Positions 23,765-34,329 of a stretch of 64,000 nucleotides of DNA are shown here, in pieces. The notes under the pieces were generated by a model. It was not told the DNA's origin. It was given only the letters and a program-made list of their open reading frames with translations, and did no database searches. Every line of letters begins with the position of its first letter. Position 1 is the stretch's first letter. Made by a program: the position numbers and the translations under genes. Location of the stretch: positions 234,361-298,360 of the forward strand of contig NW_014577282.1 of assembly GCF_000485595.1 (NCBI RefSeq), in the 5' to 3' direction. The DNA is from Priapulus caudatus (taxonomy: Eukaryota > Priapulida > Priapulimorpha > Priapulimorphida > Priapulidae).

Positions 23765-23974
23765 AGACCAGTGACAGCACTACGGTTGCCGGCATGGAGC
23801 CTGGCAGCCGCGTACTGAAGCGTGCGCCTGGAGCCAGCTTCGGCGCAATAGCCTGAGGAACGTAATGAAGGAGCAAGCTGCTGCAGCGACCTCGCTCACG
23901 CCACACGCATGATGCGCGACCAGCAGCCCTTCACGCGCGCACGGCCGCAGAGAAGCACGCGGCCGGCGCCTGAG
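23765..23974 (+). pseudogene. Exon B copy, frameshifted
   Basis: Acceptor CATACCCTTGCAG and donor CTGAG|GTAACA conserved. It contributes the segment 'atgatgcgcgaccagcagc', which is scrambled in the - strand copy and helps define the consensus frame. Duplicate at 38674-38883. Confidence 0.5.
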
Positions 23975-23984
23975 GTAACATCGC

Positions 23985-24641
23985 GCCTCCTCCTTTCCTC
24001 CTCCATCTGTCTCGTTCTCCCTCCGTGCTTCTCTTGCCCTCCCTGTTTTACTCCGTCTTCTCTTCCGTAAGTCCCAACTTGCCTTTTTTTACGTCCCCGC
24101 ATATCCTCAATCATCACTTTTATCCGCACTAATTCCATCCCTCCTGCGCTTTCTCCTTCCTCCCTCCCCTTTCTCACATCGTCCCCTGCCCTTTATACGT
24201 CCCCGCACTCATCCATCATCTATCACTTTCTATCCGCCATAATCCTCCTCCTGTTTTCTCCTCCTCCTCCTCCTTTACTCACATCGCCCCTGCCTTCTAT
24301 ACCGTCCCGCATCATCCTCATCATCACCTTTTATCCGCATAATACCTGCCCTCCTGTTTCTCCTCCATCCTCCTCCTTTCCACATCGCCCTGCCTTTATA
24401 GCGTCCCCACATACATCTCAGCATCCTGTCCTCTTCCGTTCTTCAATCCTTCCTTCTCCCCTTGACATTTACAAAACGTTGAGCCGTGAAAATAGCTTCA
24501 TCTGCCGACGGCTAATGTCCGCTGCATTCGCGATGAAGCGCTTCTCACGCGCCACGATTACGCGTGACATCCATCTCACCCCGTCATCATGCCATCATCT
24601 GCATCAGCTCACCCTGCCCCCTCCTCCAATTACCTCTGATA

Positions 24642-24684
<43 letters not shown>

Positions 24685-24774
24685 TCTCTGCTCTCTCTCT
24701 CTACTTTCAACTAGTCTCTCTCTCCTCTTATTCTTCTCGGCTTGCTCCCCATGGCTTTCTTCTCTACTCTCTCT

Positions 24775-24805
<31 letters not shown>

Positions 24806-26820
24806 ACTCTCTTCTCTCTCTCTCTCTCTCTCTTCTCTTCTCTCTACTCTCTTCTACTCTCTCATACTACTCTCTCTTCTCTCTGTCTCTCTCTTTGGTA
24901 TCTTTATCACATCCTCCCTCCTATCTCTCTCTGTCATCTCTCTATACCATCTCTCTACTCTCACTCGCCCTCCCCGTCTCTCACGGTGCCATGACTTATT
25001 CGGCATGCACACGTTACGCCAGCCCCGCTGCCCCTTGCATATCATTCTCTCTCTTTCTCTCGCCATTCCATCTCGCCCCGCCTGCCTTGATAGCATTTAC
25101 TCTCTCTTTCTCTCGCATTCCCAGCGCCCTGGCCTTGACTATAATTATCTCTCTTTTCTCTCCCATTCATGCGCCCGTGCACTTGCATATCATGCTCTTC
25201 TCTTTCTCCTCGCCCATTCCATGCCGACCCATGCCTTGATTAATTATCTCTCTTTCATCTCGCGTTCCATGCGCCCGTGCCTTGATATTCATATATCTCT
25301 ACCTTTCTCCTCAGCATTCCAGCGCGCCCCCGCTGCCCTTGATTATCATTCTCTCTCTTTCTCTCGCCCATTCCAAGGCGCCCCGTGCCCTTGACTATAC
25401 ATTATCTCTCTTCTCATTCGCCCACTTCCATTGGGCCCGCCCCGTGCCTTGATATCATTCTCTCTCTTTCTCTCGCATTCCAGGCGCCCGTGCCTTGACT
25501 ATAATAGTATCTCTCTTCTCACAGCATTCCAGACTCCTCCGGTCCTTGTATCATTATCTCTCTTTCTCTCGCATGCAGCGAGTCCCGTCACCTCGATATC
25601 CGCATTCTCTCTCTTTCACTCGCATTCCCAGGCGCCCGCTGCCCTTTCGATATCATATCTCTCTCTTTTCTCTCGCCATCTCCAGGCCGCCCGCTGCCCT
25701 TGATATTAATTATCATCTCCGCATTCCAGACTCCCTCGCCCTGCCTTGATATCCGATTATCTCCTTTCTCTCGCATTCCAGACGAGTCCCGCCTACCTTG
25801 ATATCATTCTTCTCTCTTTCACTTCGCCTATTCAGCCGCGCCGTGCCTTCGAATCATTCATCTCTCATTTCTCTCGCCCATTACCAGGCGTCTCCGCTGC
25901 CTTGATATTCATTCTCTCTCTTTCGTCCTCGCATTCCCAGGCCCGCCCCGCGTGCCCTTGATACCATTATCTCTCCGTTCTCTCGCATTCAGACTCCCTC
26001 GCTGCCTTCGATATCATTCTCATCCTCGGTACTCCGCATTCCAGGCGCCCGCCTGCCTTTGATATCATTCTCTCTCTTTCTTCTCGCCATTCAGCGCGTC
26101 TCGTGCCCTTAGATATCACATCTCTCTCTTTGTCTTTCCCCTTCCCTCGCCCATTCCAGGCGCGCGCTGCTTGCATATAATCTATCTCTCATCTTCTCTC
26201 CGCATTCCAGACTCCCTGTGCCTTGATTATCATTCTCATCTTCTTTCTCTCGCATTCCAGACTCCCCGTGCCTGATTATCATTCTCTCTCTTCTCACTCG
26301 CCCCATTCCAGGCCGCCCCGTGCCTTTGATATCAATTCTACTCTCTTTCTTCCGCATTCCAGGCCGCCCCGTTGCCCTTGCATATTAATTAATCTCTCTT
26401 TACTCTCGCATTCCAGACTCCGCTGCCCTTGTTATCATTCTCTCTCTTTCACTCGCATTCCAGGCCGCCCGCTTGCCTTGATATCATTCTCTCTCTTTCT
26501 CTCGGCATATCCAGGCGTCTCGCTGCCTTGACTATCATTCTCTCTCTTATCTCTCGCATTCCAGGCGCCCCGCTGCCTTGGAGATATAATTATCTCTCTT
26601 ATCTCTCGCATATCCAGACTCCCCGTGCCTTCTTGCCTCTATCATTCTCCTCTCTTTTTCTCGCATTCCAGGCGGCCCGTGCCTTGATATAATTATCTCT
26701 CTATTCGTACTCGCACTTCCAAGGCGCCCGTACCATTATATCATTATCTCTTTCTCTCGCCCATTCCAGGAGTCCCCGTACCTTAGCAGTATTCATTCTC
26801 TCTCTTTCTCTCGCATTCCA
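23985..26820 (+). repeat. B-C intron arrays: CTCC, CT and ~46-bp satellites
   Basis: The ~85-bp CTCC units (23985-24470) are followed by a short unique stretch, a CT tract (24640-24960) and about 40 of the ~46-bp splice-acceptor-like units (25020-26820). Same order as in 14095-16915. Exact duplicate at 38894-41729. Confidence 0.9.
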
Positions 26821-26821
26821 G

Positions 26822-27215
26822 GAAGCTATCGAGACTGAAGAAGGTAAGCCTGCCAGCAGCGACGCAGCGTCACGCACGCATGAGCAGCTCGCGGCAGCGA
26901 ATCGCGCGATGCGCGACGCGCTGTCTGATGTCGCGCCACGCCTCGCCCGACTCGCGCGCCGCGCCGCCGACGACGGCCACTTCAGCCGCCCTCTACCGGC
27001 CTGCAGCCAGCAGCTGAGCGCCGCAGAACCAGCCCATTGAGGCGGAGCTAACCGCGAGCTGGAGCGCGGCCTGACCGCAGACTGCGCGCGCCGCCACCCG
27101 TCACGCCGAAGCTGCGCGCAGACGCTGGCCGTTGCCGCGGCCGCACCCGCGCCTGCCTCCCGCCTCCGCCTCCGCGCGCCGTCGCACCCCCGCCTGGCGA
27201 TTGCCGTCGGCCCGC
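26822..27215 (+). pseudogene. Exon C copy, frameshifted
   Basis: Begins GAAGCTATCGAGACTGAAG after CATTCCAG, with an added A and then an added T that turns 'gaagaaggaagcc' into 'gaagaaggtaagcc'. That accidentally creates a consensus donor. Several later indels break the frame. Exact duplicate at 41731-42124. Confidence 0.5.
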
Positions 27216-28430
27216 CTCAATTAAGGCGCGCCGGCGCTCCCCAAGCGCAGCGTCTTGCGCGTCCCGCCGGTCGGCTCGCCAGCGCGGCGTGGGGTGCGGG
27301 CCGGTTCTGGAGGACGGAGACGCTCGCAGCGGGCCTCGCGCAACGAGGCAGACCGCGTTGAGTGCGAATATGTGGCTGCCGTGCTAAATAGGAGTTTCGC
27401 TGGTTCGCTGGGCGCCCGCGGAAACAGCGTGGGCTGGCTTGTACTGGGACGAGTCGTGAGTGCGACGCGAAGCTCCCGACGACCGCCGACAATGGTCGAC
27501 GTCTTCGCGGGCTGTTCGCACGCGCGCCCACCCGGGAGTTGTAAGCAGTGCCGCGCGGCGGCAGCCGTGCCCTCCCCATGAGCTGACGACTCGTTAAACG
27601 AATCGCAGACCGCGTTCATTAGCCCAGCCAGCCCCCCGGTAGCAACGGCTGCGCCCGCCACCGCACCATCATCAGTCATACTTTTCCCCAGTGTCACTTA
27701 TTCTTCGATGTTGTTACACTATATCACGTAATGTATAAGCTATCACCCATACTCCATATCATGTCACTCCTATACATTGCTGAATGCGCCTACGCCGAAC
27801 GCCGGTCCCTGTGGGCCGTGCGCGCGCCAGTAGTTTAAGGCTCAACGGTTACAAAATTGCCCCACTCGCTAAACATAGCGAAGTTCGCTTCTAAGCTGCA
27901 GTTTAATAGATTTCCCCCGCCCCTCCTTTCCTCTCCCTCCTCCGGTCGGCCGCGAGCCCACGTGTAGGCCGCGCCAGCGGGGCCAGCCCTTCTCTGCAGG
28001 CATCCACCTGCCCTGGCTAGTCGACAATGGTTACATTGCTATGAAAAGCTTTAGCCGTTGACGCTAGCGAAACTCTGCTAGTCTTAAGAATGCTAGGCCC
28101 AGTCACGCTTCTTATCTTGACTGAGCAGGCGGCCTTTCGCACCCCTGCGCCACCACTCTACGTACGTGTTTACGTTTACCCGCGCCCGCCCGCCAGGCGC
28201 TCACCCGCGCGGCGTCCCCTAGTTTATTCATTATTTCGTGTTGTATGCGTTATTAGTGCATCTTATTTCCTCGACTGCCCTATCTATTACTCGCCGCTGG
28301 ACGACCGCACCGGAGCCGTATATTCTTCTTTTTCGTTTTCTCAGTCATCGAGCGTTTGCTTTCCTACCCCACGTGTATAAATTCGCTTGTCGCCCTTCAT
28401 CATTAGTATGTATCCTGCTCCAATTCTCCA
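27216..28430 (+). other. 3' flank of the second locus copy, no further gene seen
   Basis: Homologous with indels to 17296-18390; exact duplicate at 42125-43339. No exon recognised. Confidence 0.5.
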
Positions 28431-29150
28431 TCCCCTCTATCCTGCTCACTAGCCCCCCTCTCTCGTCCACTTTGGTACTGCCCTACCCCCATCCCGCCTC
28501 ACTCCCCTGACCCCATCCCGCTCACTCCCCTACCCAATCCGCTCACTATCCCTACCATCCTATCTCACTCCCCTACCCCCATCCCTCTCACTCCCTTACC
28601 CCAGGCCCGCTCCATTCCCCTACCCCATCCCGCTCACTACCCCTACCCCCATCCCGCCTCACTCCCCTACCCCCATCCCGCTCATCCCTACCCTCGCTTA
28701 ACCCTACCCCCATCCCCACTCACTTCCGCTACCTCACCCTCATCCCCTACTCCCCTACTCTCCGCTCATCCCTACCCTCATCCCTCTCATCCCCTAACCT
28801 CTCCCGGTCATCCCTACCCCATCTCCGCTCACTCCCACCCCCATCCTGCTAAACTCCCCTGCCCACCCCTCTCACCACCTCTCGTCTCTCTCACTCCCTT
28901 TCCATGCCTCCCTTTCTCGCCGCTCTCCCCCATCCTCTCTCTCTCCCTTCTCCTCCCCCACCCTCTCTTCTCCCTCTCCTCAGCAGTCCTCGCTCTCCTC
29001 CTCACCCCACTCCTCTCTCTCTCGCCTTCCCACTCCTCCACCCTTTCCTCTCCTTCTCCTCCCCCGCCCTGTCTCTCGCCCTTCCTCCCCCACCCTCTAC
29101 TCTCCCTCCCCTACCCCACCGCTCGTCTCGTCCTTGTTTTTCTCCTTTTT
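28430..29150 (+). repeat. ~21-bp C-rich minisatellite, second copy
   Basis: CTACCCCATCCCGCTCACT-type units. Identical to 43339-43547 as far as 28638, then the two diverge in unit number and order. Confidence 0.92.
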
Positions 29151-29155
29151 CTGGT

Positions 29156-29949
29156 TAAACAGACAATAATATATAAATAATCTCTAATATTGACTCCTGA
29201 ACTCAGCTTTATTATTACTGCGCCCCCCCCCACCACCGTATAGGTCTCTCACCTATCTTGCTATCTTTCTCTCACACATACATAAATGACTTATCGGCGC
29301 GCGCTCTCTCTCGCTCTCTCTACCCCCTCTCTCTTTCTCTATATCTATCCATCCAACCATCCGTCCGTGCGTCCGTCCGTCCGTCCATCCACCCATCCAT
29401 CCACTTCTTTCTTTTTCAGATAGATAGATGCTCTACTGTCTCCTACGTTCACGTTCTTAGCGAATCATCCCCCGTCTCCTCCTCGCCCATCATCCTTCTT
29501 CTCTCTGTTTACCGTCATCTGCTTCTTGCTTACACATTCTCTCAGCTTATAGTTTGCCTCGCCCATCTCCCCCTCTCCCTCATGCCCTCTCTCACCTCTC
29601 CCCTAGCCCTGCATCCATCGCTCCCCTCGCTCTCTCCTAGCAAGTCTCTGCCCGCGTTCTTACTTTATCGCTCAGTCTTCATGCACCTCGTCAAATCTTT
29701 AGCCCATGTCTCCTCTCGGCCACTCTCTCTCTCTCTCTCTGCGTATAATTATCTCTCACCCCTCTGCTTGCACTCTTATGAGTTTTTATGCCCGTCGCCT
29801 CTCATCGACGCAGTCATTCGATATCTCGCTGGCGTTATTAGATCCGTCGGCGGGAGGCAACGAGCGCATGCGTGCGGCGCGCACAGCAGCAGCGGTGCCT
29901 GATAATTATTTGGCATTCGTCCAGATCGCGGAGTCAGCAACGTCATATT

Positions 29950-29980
<31 letters not shown>

Positions 29981-30400
29981 TTGTTGTTGTTGTTGCTTGC
30001 CGCAGCCGTATACTCTAGATATCTTGCCAGATATGATTTCACGAAAATTCTTCTTCGTGGTTTTTTGCCGCCGCGCGCAACCTGCTCCCTCGACAACAAC
30101 ACCGCTGCCGCTGCCGCCGCCGCCACCGCGCTCGCCACGACACCAGGTGGCGACACCCGACGCGCCCAGCTGCCCGAATTTTAAAGCAAGATCTTGCAGC
30201 GGTAGTCATAACACGGGGGGAGGGGGGAGCTCGCTCGCCGGCAGCTGCCGCGCGTGAGGGTCGCCGCCGCCCCTTTCCCCGCCCCCCTTTCACTGGCGTT
30301 TGCGACTGCCGCCGCGAGGTTGCGCTGCAGTCTCGCAGCATCAAGAATACACGCATCGCTGCTCATTCGCCACCCATTCTCTCGCCCACGCTGAAAAAAC
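29156..30400 (+). repeat. Block also present at 58014-59340 and inverted at 18936-20640
   Basis: Starts 'aacagacaataatatataaa', close to 'cagacaatacatatataaa' at 58014. Holds a GATA/CCAT simple-repeat patch (29340-29430), a CTG/GTT tract (29948-29998), a GC-rich stretch and the 100-codon open frame described separately on the - strand. Confidence 0.8.
29906..30205 (-). CDS. Possible terminal exon with a polyglutamine tract
   Basis: An open frame of 99 codons plus TAA runs on the - strand from 30205 to 29906, bounded upstream by TGA (30206-30208). It has a Gly/Ser-rich part, a basic stretch (RRQKTTKKNF), then FREIISGKISRVYGCGK and about 15 Gln, ending DSAIWTNAK. There is no early Met, so it would need splicing into an upstream exon. 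The homologous copies (about 58800-59090, and + strand 19480-19790) share most bases but are frameshifted. It may be only a GC-rich plus CTG-repeat frame open by chance. No domain recognised. Confidence 0.2.
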
Positions 30401-30409
30401 AGATTCTTG

Positions 30410-30414
<5 letters not shown>

Positions 30415-30457
<43 letters not shown>

Positions 30458-30578
30458 GCGCGCGCTATCTCTCCATCCCTCTTGCCCCTCTCCGTCCCTC
30501 CTCCTACTATCTCTCTCGCTCTCCCTCTCCCTTCCTCTCTTTCCCTCACTCTATCTCGCCCCCTCTCTCGCTCTGCCG

Positions 30579-30661
<83 letters not shown>

Positions 30662-30960
30662 ACGAGAGAGAGAGAAGAGAGAGAGAGGAGAGAATGCATC
30701 GAGAGAGAGAGGAGAGGAGAGAGAAGACAGAGAGACGGAGGAGAGGAAGAGAGAGATAGAAGAGAAGAGAGAGAGGAGAGAGAGAGCAGGTAGATAGGAG
30801 AGAGAAGAAAGAGAGCAAGTGAGGAGAAGACGAGACTAGAGAGAGAGGAGGAGAGAGGAAAGAGAGCATCGAGCCGCATGGATCGCGAGAGAGGGAAAGA
30901 CGAGCAAAGTGGCGGTCGAGAGAGAGATGAGAACGAGAGAGAGAGAGAGAGACTGCGCCT
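30415..30960 (+). repeat. CT tract switching to a GA tract
   Basis: CT-rich run to about 30659, then GA-rich to about 30960, making a long imperfect pyrimidine/purine inverted repeat. Leu/Ser and Arg/Glu frames are artefacts. Confidence 0.9.
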
Positions 30961-31544
30961 CGGAGACGTTTCGTCTGCTCTCTCTCTCTCTCTCTGCTCT
31001 CTCTTTTGCATTTCTCGGTCCTTCTTTCTCTCCCCTATCTCTTTCTTATATATTCTTACGTATAACCTTCCTTTCCCTCCTTCTCAGCTCGCTTTAGTCT
31101 CTCTCATAGGATCTTCTCTTCTCCCGCCGCCTCCCATGCCCGGTCCCATGTCTTCGTGCGCCATCGAGTCCCCATCTCTACAAACGACTCTGCTCATCTC
31201 TCTCTATCACGACTCACTCGGCCGACCCACTCATCTCACTGACACGGTCGCCAAGCCAATTTGGGGCGTAAGTCCCAATCGGCAAACCAGAATGTTGTGC
31301 GCGGGCAGCAGCGACGCGGTCTGCCGTTGCGTGTTGGTGAAGCTGCGTAACCAAGGAGGAGCCGAGGATCGAGGAGGGGAGGAGGATGGCGTAGAGGGGG
31401 AGTAGAGTGTAGAGAGAGGGCGCACGCGCGCTGCGAGTGGCAGGGTGAAATCCGCGTAGTTCGATGTAGAGTCTGTCGGGGAGGGGTGGGGTAGAACCGG
31501 AGCAAGTGCTCGCACGGAGAATTGCGTGAGGCCCGTAAGCATTG

Positions 31545-31805
31545 TTTGTGTGTGCGGTGCGTGGGCATGTTTGTGTGTGTGTGGTGTGTGTGTGCTGTGT
31601 GTGTGTGTGGTGTGTGTGTGTGTGTTGCGTGGCGTGGCGTGTGTTTGTGTGTGCGTAGCGGTTGGCAGCGCACCGCATACGTTGTATTTACACACCCACA
31701 CACGACGCGCACACACAGCCACACACAACCAAGCGCACACTACATACAGCACTAAACACACACACACACAACACACACAACACACACACACACACACGAC
31801 ACACC
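31545..31805. repeat. GT microsatellite followed by CA microsatellite
   Basis: GT-rich to about 31655, a ~35-base unique centre, then CA-rich. The halves can pair, but the centre is not symmetric, so this is two simple repeats rather than a true palindrome. Confidence 0.9.
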
Positions 31806-32031
31806 ACACATCACAAGCCCTCTCTAGGCAGGCTTGAAGCGGGCAATGTTAGGGTGGACGCGTTCAATTTCAGCACGTCACTGCTCTCTGCGGTTACCAG
31901 ATCTCAGCGGAGGCCGATGCGAGCTCACGCAAGAGAGGCGCTACGTACGCCTACGTGCAGTTATAGCTGCGCCGTAGCGGCCTGTGGCTGCAAACCAGGT
32001 GCGGCACTACAGCGACTGTCGCCTTCCGACC

Positions 32032-32109
32032 ATGGAGTCCGACTGTCGGCTGGGAAAGCCTGGCAAAACGGGGCCGGGAAGCGATCTGGCGGCAACGCCG
32101 GAACGGTGA
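32032..32109 (+). CDS. Small open frame or first coding exon with strong start context
   Basis: ATG at 32032 in the context GACCATGG (A at -3, G at +4). It reads MESDCRLGKPGKTGPGSDLA, then five more residues (ATPER), and stops at TGA 32107-32109. That stop overlaps a donor-like ACG|GTGAG at 32106, so the message could instead be spliced after 24 codons plus two bases. Surroundings are GC-rich and a GCGCATGCGC palindrome follows about 200 bp later, consistent with a promoter-proximal region. No family recognised. Chance occurrence is quite possible. Confidence 0.22.
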   Translation: MESDCRLGKPGKTGPGSDLAATPER

Positions 32110-32309
32110 GAGAACTAAGCAGTAATTGATCGTGCGGTGTGGGGGAGGGAGGGGGGTCAAACGTCGTAAGAAATTACTTGTTATTGGGGATGCATCTGCC
32201 CTTGTTTTTTATTATTCTCTGTTTTGGTTTTGATTGATTAAATTCTGGAATGGCCGGCGCATAATTTTAAGCGGGCGTTTTTTTTACGTGCGCATTACTA
32301 TAGTATTGC

Positions 32310-32319
32310 GCGCATGCGC
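32310..32319. promoter_or_regulatory. NRF1-like palindrome GCGCATGCGC
   Basis: Exact core of the NRF1 motif found in many animal housekeeping promoters, in a CpG-containing patch next to a TA-rich one. Motif evidence only. Confidence 0.3.
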
Positions 32320-32769
32320 CTGTTGCTATAGAGAGTTTTACTAGGTAAACGCAGAATGCACAATGCACTAAGTAGGGTGTAAGGGGCTAATTCTGGAATG
32401 CTTCTCCTGCCTCTACGCTTCATCATCGGCATGCCGCGCTGCTAAAGCGCACACGGCCAGTTTACGCAAGCGCGGAAAATATGGCGGCCTCGAGAGATTT
32501 TAGTATCTGTGCGGGATGTAATCGGCGCCACGTCTCGTCTTGCCTGTCTACTCTGCATGCGGCGCCAGCTCTGCTCCCCCAGCACGCGCCGTGTAGTTCT
32601 CGTTCTCCTTGCAGCATCCCCCGCCGCCGCCGCAGCAAGCAGCCGCTGCAATAACAGGCTTGCGCGGCGACGCGAGGAAGCGTGGTGATTATGACGGACC
32701 TACACGCGCGTCGTGAAACGCCATGCCGGGCACTGGAGCAGAGCCGTGGTCGCGTCCCGCTCGCCAACC

Positions 32770-33660
32770 GATTCTCTCTCCACTATCTCTCTTCTCGCGC
32801 GCGCTCTCTCTCTCCCGTGCTCTCTCTCTCTCTCTCTCTCTCTCTCTAATCATCTCTCTCCTCTCACGAAAGGAAAGTTATCTCATGCTCTCGTCTACGA
32901 TATCTCTCCTCTCTCATCTTTCTCGAAACCGAGGCTGAAAGTCAGAAGTGTGCTTTCTCGTCTCTACCTTTTACTGTCTCCTCTCTCGGTTGTGGCGTGT
33001 GTGGGGCCTCCTCGACACTGTCTATCTCTTGTATCACTGTCTTTTCTGCTCTATTAGCGCTCCTCTCTCCCGCAATTTCTTGTGTCCTCTCTCACTCGTC
33101 GGTCTTTTTCTGAAATCTCGGTTGGCTTTCTCTCTCCTCTCCTCTGTCTTCAAATCTCATAACTCGTTCTCTCTTTCTGGCCTCGTCTTATTTTCTCTCT
33201 CGTCCGTCTCTCTCGTCATCCTCTCTCTCAGTTCTCTCTCTCAGCCTTAGCTCTGCCGTCTCTCCCTGCTCTCTCTCCATCTCTGTCTCTCTGCTCTCTC
33301 TCTCTCACCACTCACTCTCACTCACACGCCTTCTCGTTGCGCTCTTTCCTCTCTCGCTCTCTCTCTCTCTCCTCTCTCTCTTCTCTCTCTACTCCCTCTC
33401 TGCGGTCTGCTCTCTCTCTCTCTCTCGTCTCATCTCACGCTCTCCCTTGCGCTCTTGCGCTCTTGCGCTTCCTTTCTCTCTTCTCTCTCTCTCTCCCTCT
33501 CTCTCGTTCCTCTCATCTCTTCTCCTCTCCCCTTCTCTCCTCAACTTCTCTCTCATCTCTCTCGTCTCTTCTCTCTCACTCTCTTCTGCTCTGCTCACTC
33601 TCTCTTACTACCCCCCTCTCTCTCTCTCTGCCCTCCTCTCCCTCTCGCTTCTCTCACTGC
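32770..33660 (+). repeat. CT-rich low-complexity stretch
   Basis: Interrupted CT/TCTC sequence with short unique islands. GA counterparts at 51600-52240 (noisy) and about 62943-63833 (exact inverted). No gene. Confidence 0.9.
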
Positions 33661-34260
33661 GTCGCTATCGGCAGCTGCAGAACGTCCGCATATATACGTC
33701 GCTGCAAGGCTGCGAGCGTTTAGCTTCGTCAGGCAGCCTAGCGCGGCCACCGTGTTCGTGTGAACGCAGCCAAAGCTAGCTCTCCCTCCCCAGCGCAGCC
33801 AGCCCTCCCTCCTCACACACTCGCCCGGCTCCAGCTCGTCGGAGTAGTATCCATCGCATGCCCCTCGGACCGCAGGCTCCCGTTGATGTGTGTCCAATAG
33901 TATTTTGGGGGGCATTGCGATTCAGACCGCTGCTGGTGGTAAGCGGCTGCGTCTTTCGCGCACTGCCCCGGGGGCGGAGGGTCAACGCCGGCTTCCTCTG
34001 TTGCTGTCGAGCTTCTCGCGTTTCCAAGAGATTACGACTCTACTGTCCGCTACGAGAGCCGCCTGCCGTCGACAGTCGTCCTCTGGCTATCGGCGTTCGG
34101 ACGTCGGTCTGCGGTGCTGTGGTTATGAAGAAATGCATTACCGGAGGAGGAGATCAGGTGGGAGGAGGGTTCAGCCCGGTGAGGGGGCTATAATTGATGG
34201 CACCAAGATGGCGCTCGCGGCACGCGAGTTTTTAAACGTAGGATGCGGCTGAAATAGATT
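33660..34260. other. GC-rich patch with promoter-like features, no gene assigned
   Basis: Moderately complex CpG-bearing sequence conserved at 62343-62943 (exact, inverted) and about 51040-51600 (noisy). Contains AAGATGGCGC (34205-34214), a YY1-type core. Reading frames of 80-120 codons exist on both strands but none persists in the noisy copy. Confidence 0.5.
34205..34214 (+). promoter_or_regulatory. YY1-like core AAGATGGCGC
   Basis: Near-match to the AAGATGGCGGC YY1 site often found just inside animal promoters. Inverted copy at 62389-62398; in the third copy it reads AAGATGGCC (complement of about 51153-51161). Confidence 0.3.
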
Positions 34261-34329
34261 GATAAATTATTCCTGACATCATGCACCATGGGTCGGCGTC
34301 ACATGATTCGTTTGCGAAGGTAATCAATT

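Larger units (their letters stand above)
22137..28638 (+). repeat. Exact 6502-bp direct repeat, first copy
   Basis: Identical in frame positions and sequence to 37046-43547 (constant offset 14909). The second copy starts at the first base after an N gap. Both diverge inside the ~21-bp satellite at 28639/43548. The block spans exons A, B and C and all four satellites of the locus. Base-level identity over such indel-rich sequence suggests the same underlying sequence was placed twice. Confidence 0.97.
31000..32602 (+). other. Longest stretch with no visible second copy
   Basis: Contains a GT tract switching to CA (31545-31805), a GC-rich segment with a small open frame (32032-32109), a perfect GCGCATGCGC palindrome (32310-32319) and 'atatggcggcc' near 32478. 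I see no other homologue of it in the window. The window end cuts the region that would pair with 32602 and below on the far side. Confidence 0.55.

Noticed and set aside
31545-31805. GT-to-CA transition taken as a hairpin palindrome
   Set aside because: The two halves can pair only because they are complementary simple repeats; the centre (about 31655-31690) is not symmetric and flanks are unrelated.
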